Positions 36,232-44,948 of a DNA stretch of 64,000 bases are shown one piece after another. Each line of letters begins with the position of its first letter. Positions within the stretch are counted from its first letter, which is position 1. The stretch spans positions 207,028 through 271,027 of the forward strand of contig JAEUVA010000011.1 in NCBI GenBank assembly GCA_016787045.1, written 5' to 3'. The translations under genes were made by a program, and so were the position numbers. This stretch comes from Chitinophagales bacterium (GTDB taxonomy: Bacteria > Bacteroidota > Bacteroidia > Chitinophagales > LD1). The notes beneath the pieces are model-generated. The model was not told the DNA's origin and made no database searches. It saw only the letters and a program-made list of their open reading frames with translations.

Positions 36232-36890
36232 ACTACCGCGATGAAAACCGCGCGGCCATTGCGCTTATTGCTAAGGCCATTGGCGCATTGAATAACGATG
36301 CTGTGTTTGTAGGCGGAGCTACCATTGGTTTGTATGCCGACCCCGACATAGGCGCAGACACGCGGCCCACCAAAGATGTTGACTTCTTTTTAGAAATAAC
36401 CACCCCACACCAGTTAGAAACCGTGCGCGAACAATTGGTGCAGTGTGGCTTTACACAAAGCCCCGAAGATGCCGTGCTGTGCCGGTTTAGATATGCCGAT
36501 ATAAAAGTAGATGTAATGAGCACCACTGCCATTGGCTGGGCACCTGCCAACCAATGGTTTGCCGAGGGATTACCCTATGTATTTAAAGAACCGGTAACAG
36601 ATAATTTGCAGGTGCAATTGTTGCCGTTGCCTTACCTGCTGGCTACTAAATTTGCCGCCTTTAACGACCGCGGCAAAGACCCACGCACCAGCCACGATAT
36701 GGAAGACATAGTGTATTTACTAAGCAGCAACACACGGTGGGAAAACGAAATAGGCGCGGCACCGCAACAGGTGAAAGATTATGTAACACAGCAAATGAAA
36801 ACCATAAGTGCCGAAACCATGCTGGCACATTTAGCCGATACCGAAAACGTAAAGTTGCTTTATGAACGGATTGCTGCATTTGTAAACTAA
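36228..36890 (+). CDS. AbiEii-like nucleotidyltransferase
   Basis: 220 residues. The motif FVGGATIGLYADPDIG followed by RPTKDVDFFLE (GG...DxD of minimal nucleotidyltransferases) is near residues 28-55. In AbiE systems this protein transfers nucleotides to targets such as tRNA and arrests growth until antagonised. The metal Asp pair in KDVDFF is intact. The start overlaps the AbiEi stop by four bases. The stop overlaps the ATG of a 34-codon frame (TAATG). Confidence 0.75.
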   Translation: MNYRDENRAAIALIAKAIGALNNDAVFVGGATIGLYADPDIGADTRPTKDVDFFLEITTPHQLETVREQLVQCGFTQSPEDAVLCRFRYADIKVDVMSTTAIGWAPANQWFAEGLPYVFKEPVTDNLQVQLLPLPYLLATKFAAFNDRGKDPRTSHDMEDIVYLLSSNTRWENEIGAAPQQVKDYVTQQMKTISAETMLAHLADTENVKLLYERIAAFVN

Positions 36891-36994
36891 TGCCGGTAAT
36901 TGAAGAAGCTATTTACACCACACTACCGGGTGGTGAGGTGGTGGAGGAAAATGTAAGGTTAGTGTTGGCGAGATTGAGGGACGTGTTGGGTTAA
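36890..36994 (+). CDS. Very small ORF after the AbiEii-like gene
   Basis: 34 residues (MPVIEEAIYTTLPGGEVVEE then NVRLVLARLRDVLG). Its ATG overlaps the preceding stop as TAATG. It has no recognisable family. Only the coupling argues for translation. Confidence 0.3.
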   Translation: MPVIEEAIYTTLPGGEVVEENVRLVLARLRDVLG

Positions 36995-37221
36995 AAGCAA
37001 CGGAGCGTTTATTTTTTGTGCACGCCACGCGCACATTTGGCAGATGCTAAGAAAATGTGGCTTACAAAAGTTTAAAACAAACTAAGATTTAAATATTGGG
37101 CGCTTTGGCGGACAATTTTGCAGTTGATGAGCCTTGGTACGCGCCTTGACAAAAGACAGATGCACACGAAGTGCAAGCGGGAAACCTCACCTGTAATTTG
37201 TTGAGGAAAAGTTAATGCCTA

Positions 37222-37428
37222 GTGAGAAATTTTACACCGGGACAGCGCGTGAAAGTGCTTAAGGAAAATTGGAGAAACTACCCAAACTGGCAAGATGTAA
37301 TTGGCGGAGCGTTTGTAGTTGACCATGCGACTATCCTTAATGACATGCCGGGTTTTATGTGTTGGCCAGAAAGCCCATATACAGCAGGGTTGTATTTTTT
37401 GATGGATGAGCACTTGATTAGAGCGTAA
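37222..37428 (+). CDS. Small protein of unknown function
   Basis: 68 residues from a GTG at 37222 (MRNFTPGQRVKVLKENWRNY). The FTPGQRVKVL start suggests an SH3-like beta-barrel. No family could be named. It ends 6 bases before a strong terminator (37435), which supports a real transcription unit here. Nothing else was seen in the 227 bases upstream to 36994. Confidence 0.5.
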   Translation: MRNFTPGQRVKVLKENWRNYPNWQDVIGGAFVVDHATILNDMPGFMCWPESPYTAGLYFLMDEHLIRA

Positions 37429-37434
37429 ACAAAT

Positions 37435-37463
37435 AAGCGGCTGAGATTTTCTCAGCCGCTTTT
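37435..37463. terminator. Bidirectional terminator
   Basis: AAGCGGCTGAGA (37435-37446) and TCTCAGCCGCTT (37450-37461): perfect 12-bp arms, 3-base loop, T-rich end on the plus strand and A-rich start. It sits between the convergent genes ending at 37428 and 37468. Confidence 0.9.
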
Positions 37464-37467
37464 ATTT

Positions 37468-38139
37468 TCAGATAAGAGTATTACTACCCGTTTTTTGATA
37501 CACTAAGTGGTCGAGTTCAGTAAGAAAAGATGAAATGGTGCTACTGAATTTTTTTACGTACTCCATGCTTATTGCGAAACTTCCATGCTTAGGGTCATGC
37601 CATATTGATGGGTCGGACTTTACATGGTTTGATAGCGTGATGCGGTTTGCCTTACTGAGGGTAGCGTGAATAATGTATTTCCTAATCAAATGAGCGTTCT
37701 TAATTATTACCCAATTCTGTTCAAGTTGAATGGAGGGTATTAAATTGTGATGTTCTAAAATCAGCTTGCGATACTTATCTATATCTCCGTTGTGTTTACC
37801 AATGGCTTTAAGCCTTTGTTCTAAATTATTTTGGATGGGTTCTATTTCTCTGCAAAAAATAAAGAGTTGACTTTCTAAATAAGAATAGTAAGCGACAAGG
37901 GCACTTTCAATAAGAATTTGACCAATCTCCCCTAAGCCTATTATATGTTCATCAATAAATCCATCTAAAAAAGACTCTTCTTCATTTGAAAAGCTTATAG
38001 GTCTACTTTTCTCCACGGTCTTAATTTTCTCCTTAATAATACCGTCAAGTGTTGTTAAATAAGAATCAAGAGAATCCAATCCGAACAAGAATGGTGGCTC
38101 ATATACTGTTTCACTTGATTCTTTGGAAAGTCTGCTCAT
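37468..38139 (-). CDS. Hypothetical helical protein
   Basis: 223 residues from the ATG at 38139; a longer TTG-started frame is rejected. Almost wholly helical with conserved-looking aromatic residues (LVAYYSYLESQLFIFCREIE, NWVIIKNAHLIRKYIIHATL). No membrane segment, signal or recognised domain. It is followed, on its own strand, by the kinase gene's downstream region; no operon with the kinase is implied because the genes are separated by 130 bases. Confidence 0.65.
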   Translation of the reverse strand: MSRLSKESSETVYEPPFLFGLDSLDSYLTTLDGIIKEKIKTVEKSRPISFSNEEESFLDGFIDEHIIGLGEIGQILIESALVAYYSYLESQLFIFCREIEPIQNNLEQRLKAIGKHNGDIDKYRKLILEHHNLIPSIQLEQNWVIIKNAHLIRKYIIHATLSKANRITLSNHVKSDPSIWHDPKHGSFAISMEYVKKFSSTISSFLTELDHLVYQKTGSNTLI

Positions 38140-38270
38140 GTGAATGGTTTTTTTAAAGAATATCAATAAAGATTACGAAGCGATTTTGGTAGAATATCTG
38201 TTTGACCCTCTAAAATCTTACTGAATAAAGCATACGATAAATGTATTTGTGATTAAGCCTGTTTTCTAAG

Positions 38271-40055
38271 TCAATACACTGTTCCATGTCCTGTCCCAAC
38301 ACCTTTTGCCTCCTTTTCCTCAATTTTAATTAATGGGATATTTACTTTACACATGTAATTGTCATATGCATTTGATGCCTGCCCAAATGTTTCAAAAGTT
38401 AAGACCTCTATATTATTATAGGGCAATATATTAGGTATCTTATCTACGAAATCTTTCGAATAATTACGCATTTCCAAAACCCAAGAGCAACATCGGGAAT
38501 TCCCATCTTTACTGCTACAAGTTATCAAAAGATAACGAGTTATAACTTTTTCAACATGAAGTCCCTGTTTCTTTTCATCTCCTTCCTTTGCTCTTTTTGT
38601 TATAGGTTTCTCTGATTCAATAGTAGAACCTATGACTGTGTCATCATTGCCAAAGATTTCTTTTGGAGATGGAAGTGTGTCAATATCGGGAAGCGATTTA
38701 TAGTCAACGGTGTCAGTAGGAACATTAACCCAATCAGTTATTGGTTTTTCTTCAGTACGGTAATATTTCTGATAAGTATTGTAAAATGCAATTGAAAATA
38801 GCAGCATTAAGAAAACTATTAGAAGCAAATACTTTATTGCCTTTGAAGTTCTTTCAGAAATAGTTGGAAATGAAAATCCTAATTCCTTATAAGCCCAAAT
38901 GATGGAATTAATTAAACCTCTGAAGAATAAAAATGATAACACCCCAATGATGGGGTCTATTACAGCTTCCTGTTCATCAAAGACGCAATCACAAGAGTGG
39001 CAAATTAGACCAAACACTACTCCCATTAGAATCGGTATCGTTATGGCAATCAGGAGTTCCCTAGCTAAAATCTTCTTCCACTTCCCATTCCTCACATCAA
39101 AATCAAACAAAGCTGTGCCCAATCTTTTCCATCTTGATTTTGGTTTTTCGGTAATTGACTTTCTAAACTTAGCATCTATTACTTGGGTTTTCTCAGAAAA
39201 AGCATCTCTACTTTGCTTCGACAGCCCTGTCAACTCATTAGCAGATTGAGGTCGAAGATTGTTTTCGCGGAAAAGGCAGCGGGTTATAATACCTTTTAGC
39301 GGCTCGGTAAGGTTTTGGGTAGTGGTAGTAAGGTCTTTATTAAGAATGTTTGCAATGATTTGTTCGTTGCCAATGCCCTGAGATGTTTTGCCAAAAGGAT
39401 GAGTGCCTGTGAGGGCTTCGAGCAGCATAACGCCTACGCTCCAAACATCGCTTGCCGGGGTAATGTTGCCGGTGGTAAAATATTCGGGAGCCATGTACTC
39501 CACCGTGCCAACTAATTGCGTGCCGGTGGCTGTGGCATCGGCCCGTTTGGCAATGCCAAAGTCGGTAATTTTAGCGCGGAGTTTTTCACCTTCGCTAAAC
39601 AGCAAAATGTTGGTGGGTTTCAGGTCACGGTGGATGATATTGTTGCTGTGCAAGTAAGCCAGTCCTTCAATAATGTCCTTTGCCAAATCTTCTATAAGGC
39701 GGTAATCAGGAGTGCCTTTTTTGAGGAGGTCAGCCAATGTGCCTTTATCAGCATATTCTAAAATACCTACGAGGTAAAGTATGGGTTTGCCGTGTATATC
39801 GGTGCTGCCGGTGTTTACTTCATACGCCTCTATGTGTTGTACAATGTTGGGGTGGCTGAGCTTTTTAAAACGCTTTACCTCGTTTACGAGGTTGTATTTG
39901 TCATCAGCCGTGCCCTGCGATATTTTAAGGGCAACAAAATGGTGGTCTTCGTTGTCGTACGCTCTATAAACTTCGCCAAAACCGCCTTTGCCTAGCAGGT
40001 CTTTTTGCGGGTCGTAAGTAAAGCGCTTACGGAAAGATTGGAGTGATACTTCCAT
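38271..40055 (-). CDS. Membrane Ser/Thr protein kinase
   Basis: 594 residues. Kinase domain about residues 10-270: GKGGFGEVYRAY (P-loop), VALKIS (Lys), NIIHRDLKPTNILLF (catalytic HRD) near 140, KITDFGIAKR (DFG) and the APE-type AEYFTTGNITPASDVWSVGV. Hydrophobic segments follow near residues 335-355, 375-400 and 410-430 (YLLLIVFLMLLFSIAFY). The C-terminal ~130 residues are extracytoplasmic or cytoplasmic and end with EEKEAKGVGTGHGTVY. The PP2C gene lies 4 bases upstream, so a kinase-phosphatase switch is encoded together. A target cannot be named. Confidence 0.92.
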   Translation of the reverse strand: MEVSLQSFRKRFTYDPQKDLLGKGGFGEVYRAYDNEDHHFVALKISQGTADDKYNLVNEVKRFKKLSHPNIVQHIEAYEVNTGSTDIHGKPILYLVGILEYADKGTLADLLKKGTPDYRLIEDLAKDIIEGLAYLHSNNIIHRDLKPTNILLFSEGEKLRAKITDFGIAKRADATATGTQLVGTVEYMAPEYFTTGNITPASDVWSVGVMLLEALTGTHPFGKTSQGIGNEQIIANILNKDLTTTTQNLTEPLKGIITRCLFRENNLRPQSANELTGLSKQSRDAFSEKTQVIDAKFRKSITEKPKSRWKRLGTALFDFDVRNGKWKKILARELLIAITIPILMGVVFGLICHSCDCVFDEQEAVIDPIIGVLSFLFFRGLINSIIWAYKELGFSFPTISERTSKAIKYLLLIVFLMLLFSIAFYNTYQKYYRTEEKPITDWVNVPTDTVDYKSLPDIDTLPSPKEIFGNDDTVIGSTIESEKPITKRAKEGDEKKQGLHVEKVITRYLLITCSSKDGNSRCCSWVLEMRNYSKDFVDKIPNILPYNNIEVLTFETFGQASNAYDNYMCKVNIPLIKIEEKEAKGVGTGHGTVY

Positions 40056-40059
40056 GCAC

Positions 40060-40773
40060 TTAAATTTCTATTATTTGAAAAGTAAAATTATCTCTTGTCT
40101 TTCCCTTGCAAAACGCATAAACATTTTCTGCTTTTTGTTCTAATGTGTTTTTGGTATTTAGTTCTGTGCGGAGAATTTCATTGGTAATGTTTTCGAGAAC
40201 GCCATCGGTGCACAGAAAGAAGCAATCGCCACCACCAATATGTGATTCAGCAATCCTGTGCAAAGAAAACCCATCATATTTTTTTGAACTCAGTGCTTTG
40301 GTGATGTAGTTCCTCACGTTTTTTAGTTGCTGCTCATCAGTATGGCCCTGCTTTCGTAAATCGTTTATGAGTGAGTGGTCTTCAGTAATAAAAAGTATTT
40401 CTGCTCCCGATATATCGGGACGGATGTGATACAAACGGCTGTCGCCCAGCCAGGCAATTATTGCTCCATCTTTGTCAAAGGCGATTAAAACAACGGTGGT
40501 AGCCATGCCTTTCATTTCGGGGTATTTGCTTTCTGTTTCTTTAAATTGTTGAATTGTGTGTTGAAGAGCTTTGCTCATGTAATTGCCATCAAAAACCTGA
40601 GCAGTATTTTGTTTGAAGTATTCAGCAAATGAACTGCAAGCCAATTTGGAAGCTACATCACTATAAGCAGCACCACCCACACCATCGCAAACGATGTAGA
40701 GGTTTTCTCCGGCAAAGTAGGCATCCTGATTAGAGGAGCGGGAGCCAATATTGGTTATTGCTATATGCTTCAT
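40060..40773 (-). CDS. PP2C-type Ser/Thr phosphatase
   Basis: 237 residues. Metal-binding motifs of the PPM family are present: SNQDAYF and VCDGVGG near residues 15-35, TTVVLIAFDKDGAIIAWLGD near 90-110 and LCTDGVLEN near 185. It removes phosphate from Ser/Thr residues and most likely reverses the kinase at 38.3-40.1 kb, only 4 bases away on the same strand. Confidence 0.93.
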   Translation of the reverse strand: MKHIAITNIGSRSSNQDAYFAGENLYIVCDGVGGAAYSDVASKLACSSFAEYFKQNTAQVFDGNYMSKALQHTIQQFKETESKYPEMKGMATTVVLIAFDKDGAIIAWLGDSRLYHIRPDISGAEILFITEDHSLINDLRKQGHTDEQQLKNVRNYITKALSSKKYDGFSLHRIAESHIGGGDCFFLCTDGVLENITNEILRTELNTKNTLEQKAENVYAFCKGKTRDNFTFQIIEI

Positions 40774-41038
40774 TTTGTGAATGTATAAAAGTGACCGCTT
40801 ACCTGTGCAATCATGCGGGCTGTTTGCGCGTTAGCGCAAAAAGAAAGGGATAATTCGTTTTTCTAAAAAATAGATGAGCATTATCTCTTTCTTTTTGCTG
40901 AAGCATAGCCAATGGGCTTTGCCCGTGTATTTGTATTTTGTCTTTAACCGACCGACTTACACAAACCTTGTCTGAAATTTTGCGAGGGCATTACTGCCAG
41001 CAGCCGGATAGCCGGCACATACCGGGCACATTGTAGGG

Positions 41039-42271
41039 TTACATTTTCAACTCTTTCAGCTTGGGCATTCGCCAGTTTAAAAAAGCCACTACGAGCAGGG
41101 TCATACACCCACCAAAAATGACCGAGGGAACCGTGCCCAGCAAAGTGGCCGCCAGCGAGCTTTCAAAGGCCCCAATCTCATTGCTGCTGGCAATAAATAT
41201 TTGATTGACCGAACTCACTCTGCCCCGCATGTTATCGGGCGTAAAGGTTTGCAAAATGGTTTGGCGAATTACCACGCTGATGTTATCAAACGCACCGGTT
41301 AAAAACAGCATGGCCATGCTCAGGTAAAAGTTTTTAGAGAGCGCAAAGCCAATAGTAGCCAGCCCAAAACCCACCACCGCCCACATTAGGTTTTTACCCG
41401 CATTTTTGGTGGGTGGGTTGTAGGCCAGGTATAAGCCCATCACCACACTGCCCAAAAACGGAGCCGCGCGCAAAAACCCCAAGCCCTTGGGACCCACCAT
41501 TAATATATCTTTAGCAAACACCGGCAGCAGCGCCACTGCACCGCCAAAAAGTACGGCAAACAAATCTAAGGTAATAGCGCCCAGCATTTCTTGCTTATTG
41601 AACACAAACTTTAAACCGGAGGTCAGCGATTGGTAAAGCGTTTCGTTTTTCTCGCGCGGTGGAGTGGGTTTCATGGGCACCAGCACAAACACAAAAAACG
41701 CCATTACCATCAAACCCACCGAAATGGCAAAGGCCGTTTCAATATTGGTATAGCCATACACAATTCCACCAAGTGCCGGGCCGGCCACGGCTGCGGTTTG
41801 CCAGGTATTGCTGGCCCAGGTGGCGGCATTGGCATACAACTCGCGCGGTACTATCTGCGGAAAAATACTCTGAAAAGCAGGCGCCATAAAACCGCGCACC
41901 ACGCCTGTTATACCAACGATAATGTATATAGGAATTACCCCATACGCTTTCAGCAATTCGGCATCGCCACTCATCATCCAGCCGATGGCGCCAAAACTAA
42001 ACACAAAACTAACAATCGTTAGCCGCGCAATTTTGTAGCGGTTAAACGTATCGGCCGCATGGCCGCCAAACAGCGAGGTAACAATAAACGGCAGCGCCTC
42101 ACTTAGCCCAATAATGCCCAGCGCCATTTTGCTGCCGCTGATTTCGTACACCCGCCAGGCAATAATGGTTTCGGCCATTTGCACGGCAAACGTGAGCAAG
42201 AAACGCGATAGCTGAAAGTTTCGGAAGGCACCAATTTTTAACGATGCGTATGCATCTTTCTTTTCACTCAT
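41039..42271 (-). CDS. MFS transporter
   Basis: 410 residues with twelve hydrophobic segments and the MFS loop motif in GGHAADTFNRYKIARL near residue 70. The pattern resembles the EntS-like group of MFS carriers (drug or siderophore export). The substrate is not determinable. The stop of the upstream SpoU gene overlaps the ATG by four bases (ATGA), so the two are coupled. Sequence before the stop, 40774-41038, contains no gene. Confidence 0.9.
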   Translation of the reverse strand: MSEKKDAYASLKIGAFRNFQLSRFLLTFAVQMAETIIAWRVYEISGSKMALGIIGLSEALPFIVTSLFGGHAADTFNRYKIARLTIVSFVFSFGAIGWMMSGDAELLKAYGVIPIYIIVGITGVVRGFMAPAFQSIFPQIVPRELYANAATWASNTWQTAAVAGPALGGIVYGYTNIETAFAISVGLMVMAFFVFVLVPMKPTPPREKNETLYQSLTSGLKFVFNKQEMLGAITLDLFAVLFGGAVALLPVFAKDILMVGPKGLGFLRAAPFLGSVVMGLYLAYNPPTKNAGKNLMWAVVGFGLATIGFALSKNFYLSMAMLFLTGAFDNISVVIRQTILQTFTPDNMRGRVSSVNQIFIASSNEIGAFESSLAATLLGTVPSVIFGGCMTLLVVAFLNWRMPKLKELKM

Positions 42272-43080
42272 ATATTTTGGGCAGAAAAATTTCTTTGGCG
42301 CACGGCCTCGTACAATAAAACAGCGGCACTCACGCTTACGTTTAGCGAATCAATTTTTCCCATCATCGGTATTTTGATTTTTTGATTGGCAGCAGTTAAC
42401 CACACAGGGCTTAATCCGGTGGCTTCGGTGCCCACTACAAAGGCGGATGGCTTTGTATAGTCGGCAGCGTAGTGTGGTTGTGTGGCATTTAGCTCGGCAG
42501 CATAGGTGGTTATTTGTTTACTCGCTAAAAACCGCATCACCTCTTCGGTTTCGGCAGCCACCACCCGGTTGGTAAACACGGTGCCCACACTTGAGCGAAT
42601 AACATTAGGGTTGTATAAGTCTGTTTTGGCATCGCAAATAATTACCGCATCTACCCCGGCTGCATCGGCAGTGCGCAGCATGGCGCCCAGGTTGCCGGGT
42701 TTTTCTACGGCCTCTATCACCAACACTAAGCAGTTAACGGGCAGTTGCAGTTCATTTAACGATAGATGCCTTGGCTCGGCAATGGCAATTACCCCTTCGG
42801 TGCCTTCGCGGTAGGCCAGCGATTCATAAACTTGTTTAGTAATATATACTGTGTGCTGTACCTGCTTCAGTTCTTCAAACCGGTATTCGCCATCTGTTTT
42901 CAGGTACTCCGCACAAACAAAGAGCGAGTGAATTTGAAACCCCGCACGGGCAGCTAATACGGTTTCGCGCAGCCCTTCAATCAGTATTTTGTTTTGTGCT
43001 TTGCGCTCGCTGGCTTTATCTAATTTTTTGAGCGCCTTTATTTTGGGGTTAGCGGTGCTGCTGATAATTTCCGTACTCAT
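42268..43080 (-). CDS. SpoU-family RNA 2'-O-methyltransferase
   Basis: 270 residues from the ATG at 43080. The SPOUT signatures are visible: NLGAMLRTADAAGVDAVIIC near residue 130, FVVGTEATGLSPVWL near 205 and IPMMGKIDSLNVSVSAAVLL near 235. An N-terminal substrate-binding extension (SSTANPKIKALKKLDKASER) is typical of the TrmH/RlmB group. The target RNA is unclear. The stop overlaps the start of the MFS gene. Confidence 0.9.
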   Translation of the reverse strand: MSTEIISSTANPKIKALKKLDKASERKAQNKILIEGLRETVLAARAGFQIHSLFVCAEYLKTDGEYRFEELKQVQHTVYITKQVYESLAYREGTEGVIAIAEPRHLSLNELQLPVNCLVLVIEAVEKPGNLGAMLRTADAAGVDAVIICDAKTDLYNPNVIRSSVGTVFTNRVVAAETEEVMRFLASKQITTYAAELNATQPHYAADYTKPSAFVVGTEATGLSPVWLTAANQKIKIPMMGKIDSLNVSVSAAVLLYEAVRQRNFSAQNI

Positions 43081-43207
43081 GCGGGGCAAATGTAGGTGAG
43101 TTTTGTAGAGTTAAGTGTTTGTTCGTGCATACATGTTTACTGCAGCTATTGAAAACTATTTACCCCAATCGCATTTAAGCCACTTTACTTACTTTTCTTT
43201 GTAAGCA

Positions 43208-44236
43208 ATGGCTACCGGCTTAACCAATACAATTACACTACACCACTTTAATGCGGCAGAGTACAACTGTATCAGCCACTTTCAACTACAAGATTTTGAC
43301 CGGTACGATCGTCAATCGCACGTCAGCTGGGTAAACATTCAGGGGCTGCAAGATGCCGGTACTATGCAAACAGCCGCACAGGTGTTTGGCATACACCCGC
43401 TGGCGCTCGAAGACATTGTGCACACCGGGCAGCGAGCCAAAATAGAAGAGTATGACGACCGGCTCTATGTAGTACTGCGCCTGTTTGTGCTGCACGAAAA
43501 ACGCATTATAGACCAACAGGTCAGCTTTGTGTTGTACGATAATGTAGTGGTTACTTTTTGCGAAGAAAACTTTGGCGTATTCAGCACCTTTGCCGAAAAG
43601 CTGAATAATGCCGATACCGTGCTGCGCAAGCGCGGAGAAGATTTTTTGATGTACGCCCTCTTAGATACCGTGGTGGATAAATACACCGAGGTGCTGGAGT
43701 TTTTGGCCGATGAAATAGAAGCGTTGGACGAAGCCGTACTGCGCAAGCAAACCAACGCACAGTTGCACCAGTTGCAAAAGCTCAAAGACTCGCTGCTGTA
43801 CATGCGCAAAAAAACCTACCCCGTGCGCGATTTGGTCAATAACCTTATGCGTACAGAAATTAAGTTTTTTGACCAAGTGAACAAATACTACCTCCGCGAT
43901 TTGCAAGACCACGTAACCCGCCATATTGAAGAGTTAGATTTTTTGCGCGAGCAGTTACACGCCCTTACCGATGTGTACTACTCTATGCAGAATTACAAAA
44001 TGAATGGCGTGATGAAAACCCTCACCGGCATATCTTTTATTATGCTGCCGCTCAATTTTATTGCCAGTATATATGGTATGAACTTTACATACATGCCCGG
44101 CTTGGCCGATAAGAACGGATTTTGGGAAGTAGTAGTGGCCATGTTGTTTGTTGCCGCATCGCTGGTGGCGTATGCCATCCGCAGGCAGTGGTTTTCGTTC
44201 GAAGATTTTACCTCCCGCAAGGGTTTGGGCCGGTAA
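43208..44236 (+). CDS. corA: Magnesium/cobalt channel CorA
   Basis: 342 residues. CorA forms a pentameric Mg2+ channel. The C-terminal two transmembrane helices are preceded by the GMN signature YGMNFTYMPGL near residue 300, which lies in the selectivity loop. The long helical N-terminal domain is typical. Start ATG at 43208. A promoter-like run TACTTTTCTTTG lies 20 bases before it. The gene is followed 27 bases later by nadD. Confidence 0.95.
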   Translation: MATGLTNTITLHHFNAAEYNCISHFQLQDFDRYDRQSHVSWVNIQGLQDAGTMQTAAQVFGIHPLALEDIVHTGQRAKIEEYDDRLYVVLRLFVLHEKRIIDQQVSFVLYDNVVVTFCEENFGVFSTFAEKLNNADTVLRKRGEDFLMYALLDTVVDKYTEVLEFLADEIEALDEAVLRKQTNAQLHQLQKLKDSLLYMRKKTYPVRDLVNNLMRTEIKFFDQVNKYYLRDLQDHVTRHIEELDFLREQLHALTDVYYSMQNYKMNGVMKTLTGISFIMLPLNFIASIYGMNFTYMPGLADKNGFWEVVVAMLFVAASLVAYAIRRQWFSFEDFTSRKGLGR

Positions 44237-44263
44237 TGCTTATGTTTAACCATTCATAGCAAA

Positions 44264-44866
44264 ATGAAAATCGGTTTGTTTTTTGGGTCGTTTAATCCGG
44301 TGCATGTAGGGCACCTGATGCTGGGCAATTACATCTGCGAAACCACCGACCTCAAAAAAGTATGGTTGGTAGTAAGCCCGCAAAATCCGCTAAAAGACAA
44401 AAGCAGTTTACTTAACGAGTACGACCGCCTGCACCTCATTACCTTAGCTACCGAAAACAACAACAACCTAAAGCCAAGCAATATTGAGTTTAAGCTGCCG
44501 CAACCCAACTACACCGTAGATACACTTGCTTACTTACAAGATAAATATCCGCAACACGAGTTTTGCCTCATTATGGGCAGCGATAACATAGCCACCCTGC
44601 ACAAATGGAAAAACTACGAACAAATAGTAAACCGATATACCATCTATATCTACAAGCGCAGGGGTAGCGATAACAACCCGTACCCCAATCATAAAAATCT
44701 GGTATGGGTTGACTTTCCGTTTATAGACATATCGGCCACCTTTATTCGCCAACAAATAAAAGCCGGGGTTTCTATGGAGTATTTTTTGCCCGAAAAAGTG
44801 TGGGAGTATGTAAAGGAAAATAGGTTGTACAAAAAGGGAACAGCCAATAGCAAGACAACTTCTTAA
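44264..44866 (+). CDS. nadD: Nicotinate-nucleotide adenylyltransferase
   Basis: 200 residues. Motif GLFFGSFNPVHVGHLMLG near residues 4-20 is the GxFxPxHxGH nucleotide-binding pattern, and ISATFIRQQIKAG near residue 165 is the ISSTxIR-like motif. NadD joins ATP to nicotinate mononucleotide in NAD biosynthesis. The spacing to corA upstream (27 bases) suggests cotranscription. Full length for the family. Confidence 0.95.
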   Translation: MKIGLFFGSFNPVHVGHLMLGNYICETTDLKKVWLVVSPQNPLKDKSSLLNEYDRLHLITLATENNNNLKPSNIEFKLPQPNYTVDTLAYLQDKYPQHEFCLIMGSDNIATLHKWKNYEQIVNRYTIYIYKRRGSDNNPYPNHKNLVWVDFPFIDISATFIRQQIKAGVSMEYFLPEKVWEYVKENRLYKKGTANSKTTS

Positions 44867-44948
44867 AATACATAAAAACGAGAGTAACCACTTTGTGTAA
44901 TCTGCTGCGCCCGCACATCTTAAGCAGCAATATGTATATTAACCGTCT

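Noticed and set aside
40774..41038. Possible small RNA between the PP2C and MFS genes
   Set aside because: Only short hairpins (TTTGCGC/GCGCAAA and GGGC/GCCC) are seen, with no tRNA-like or conserved structure I can recognise.
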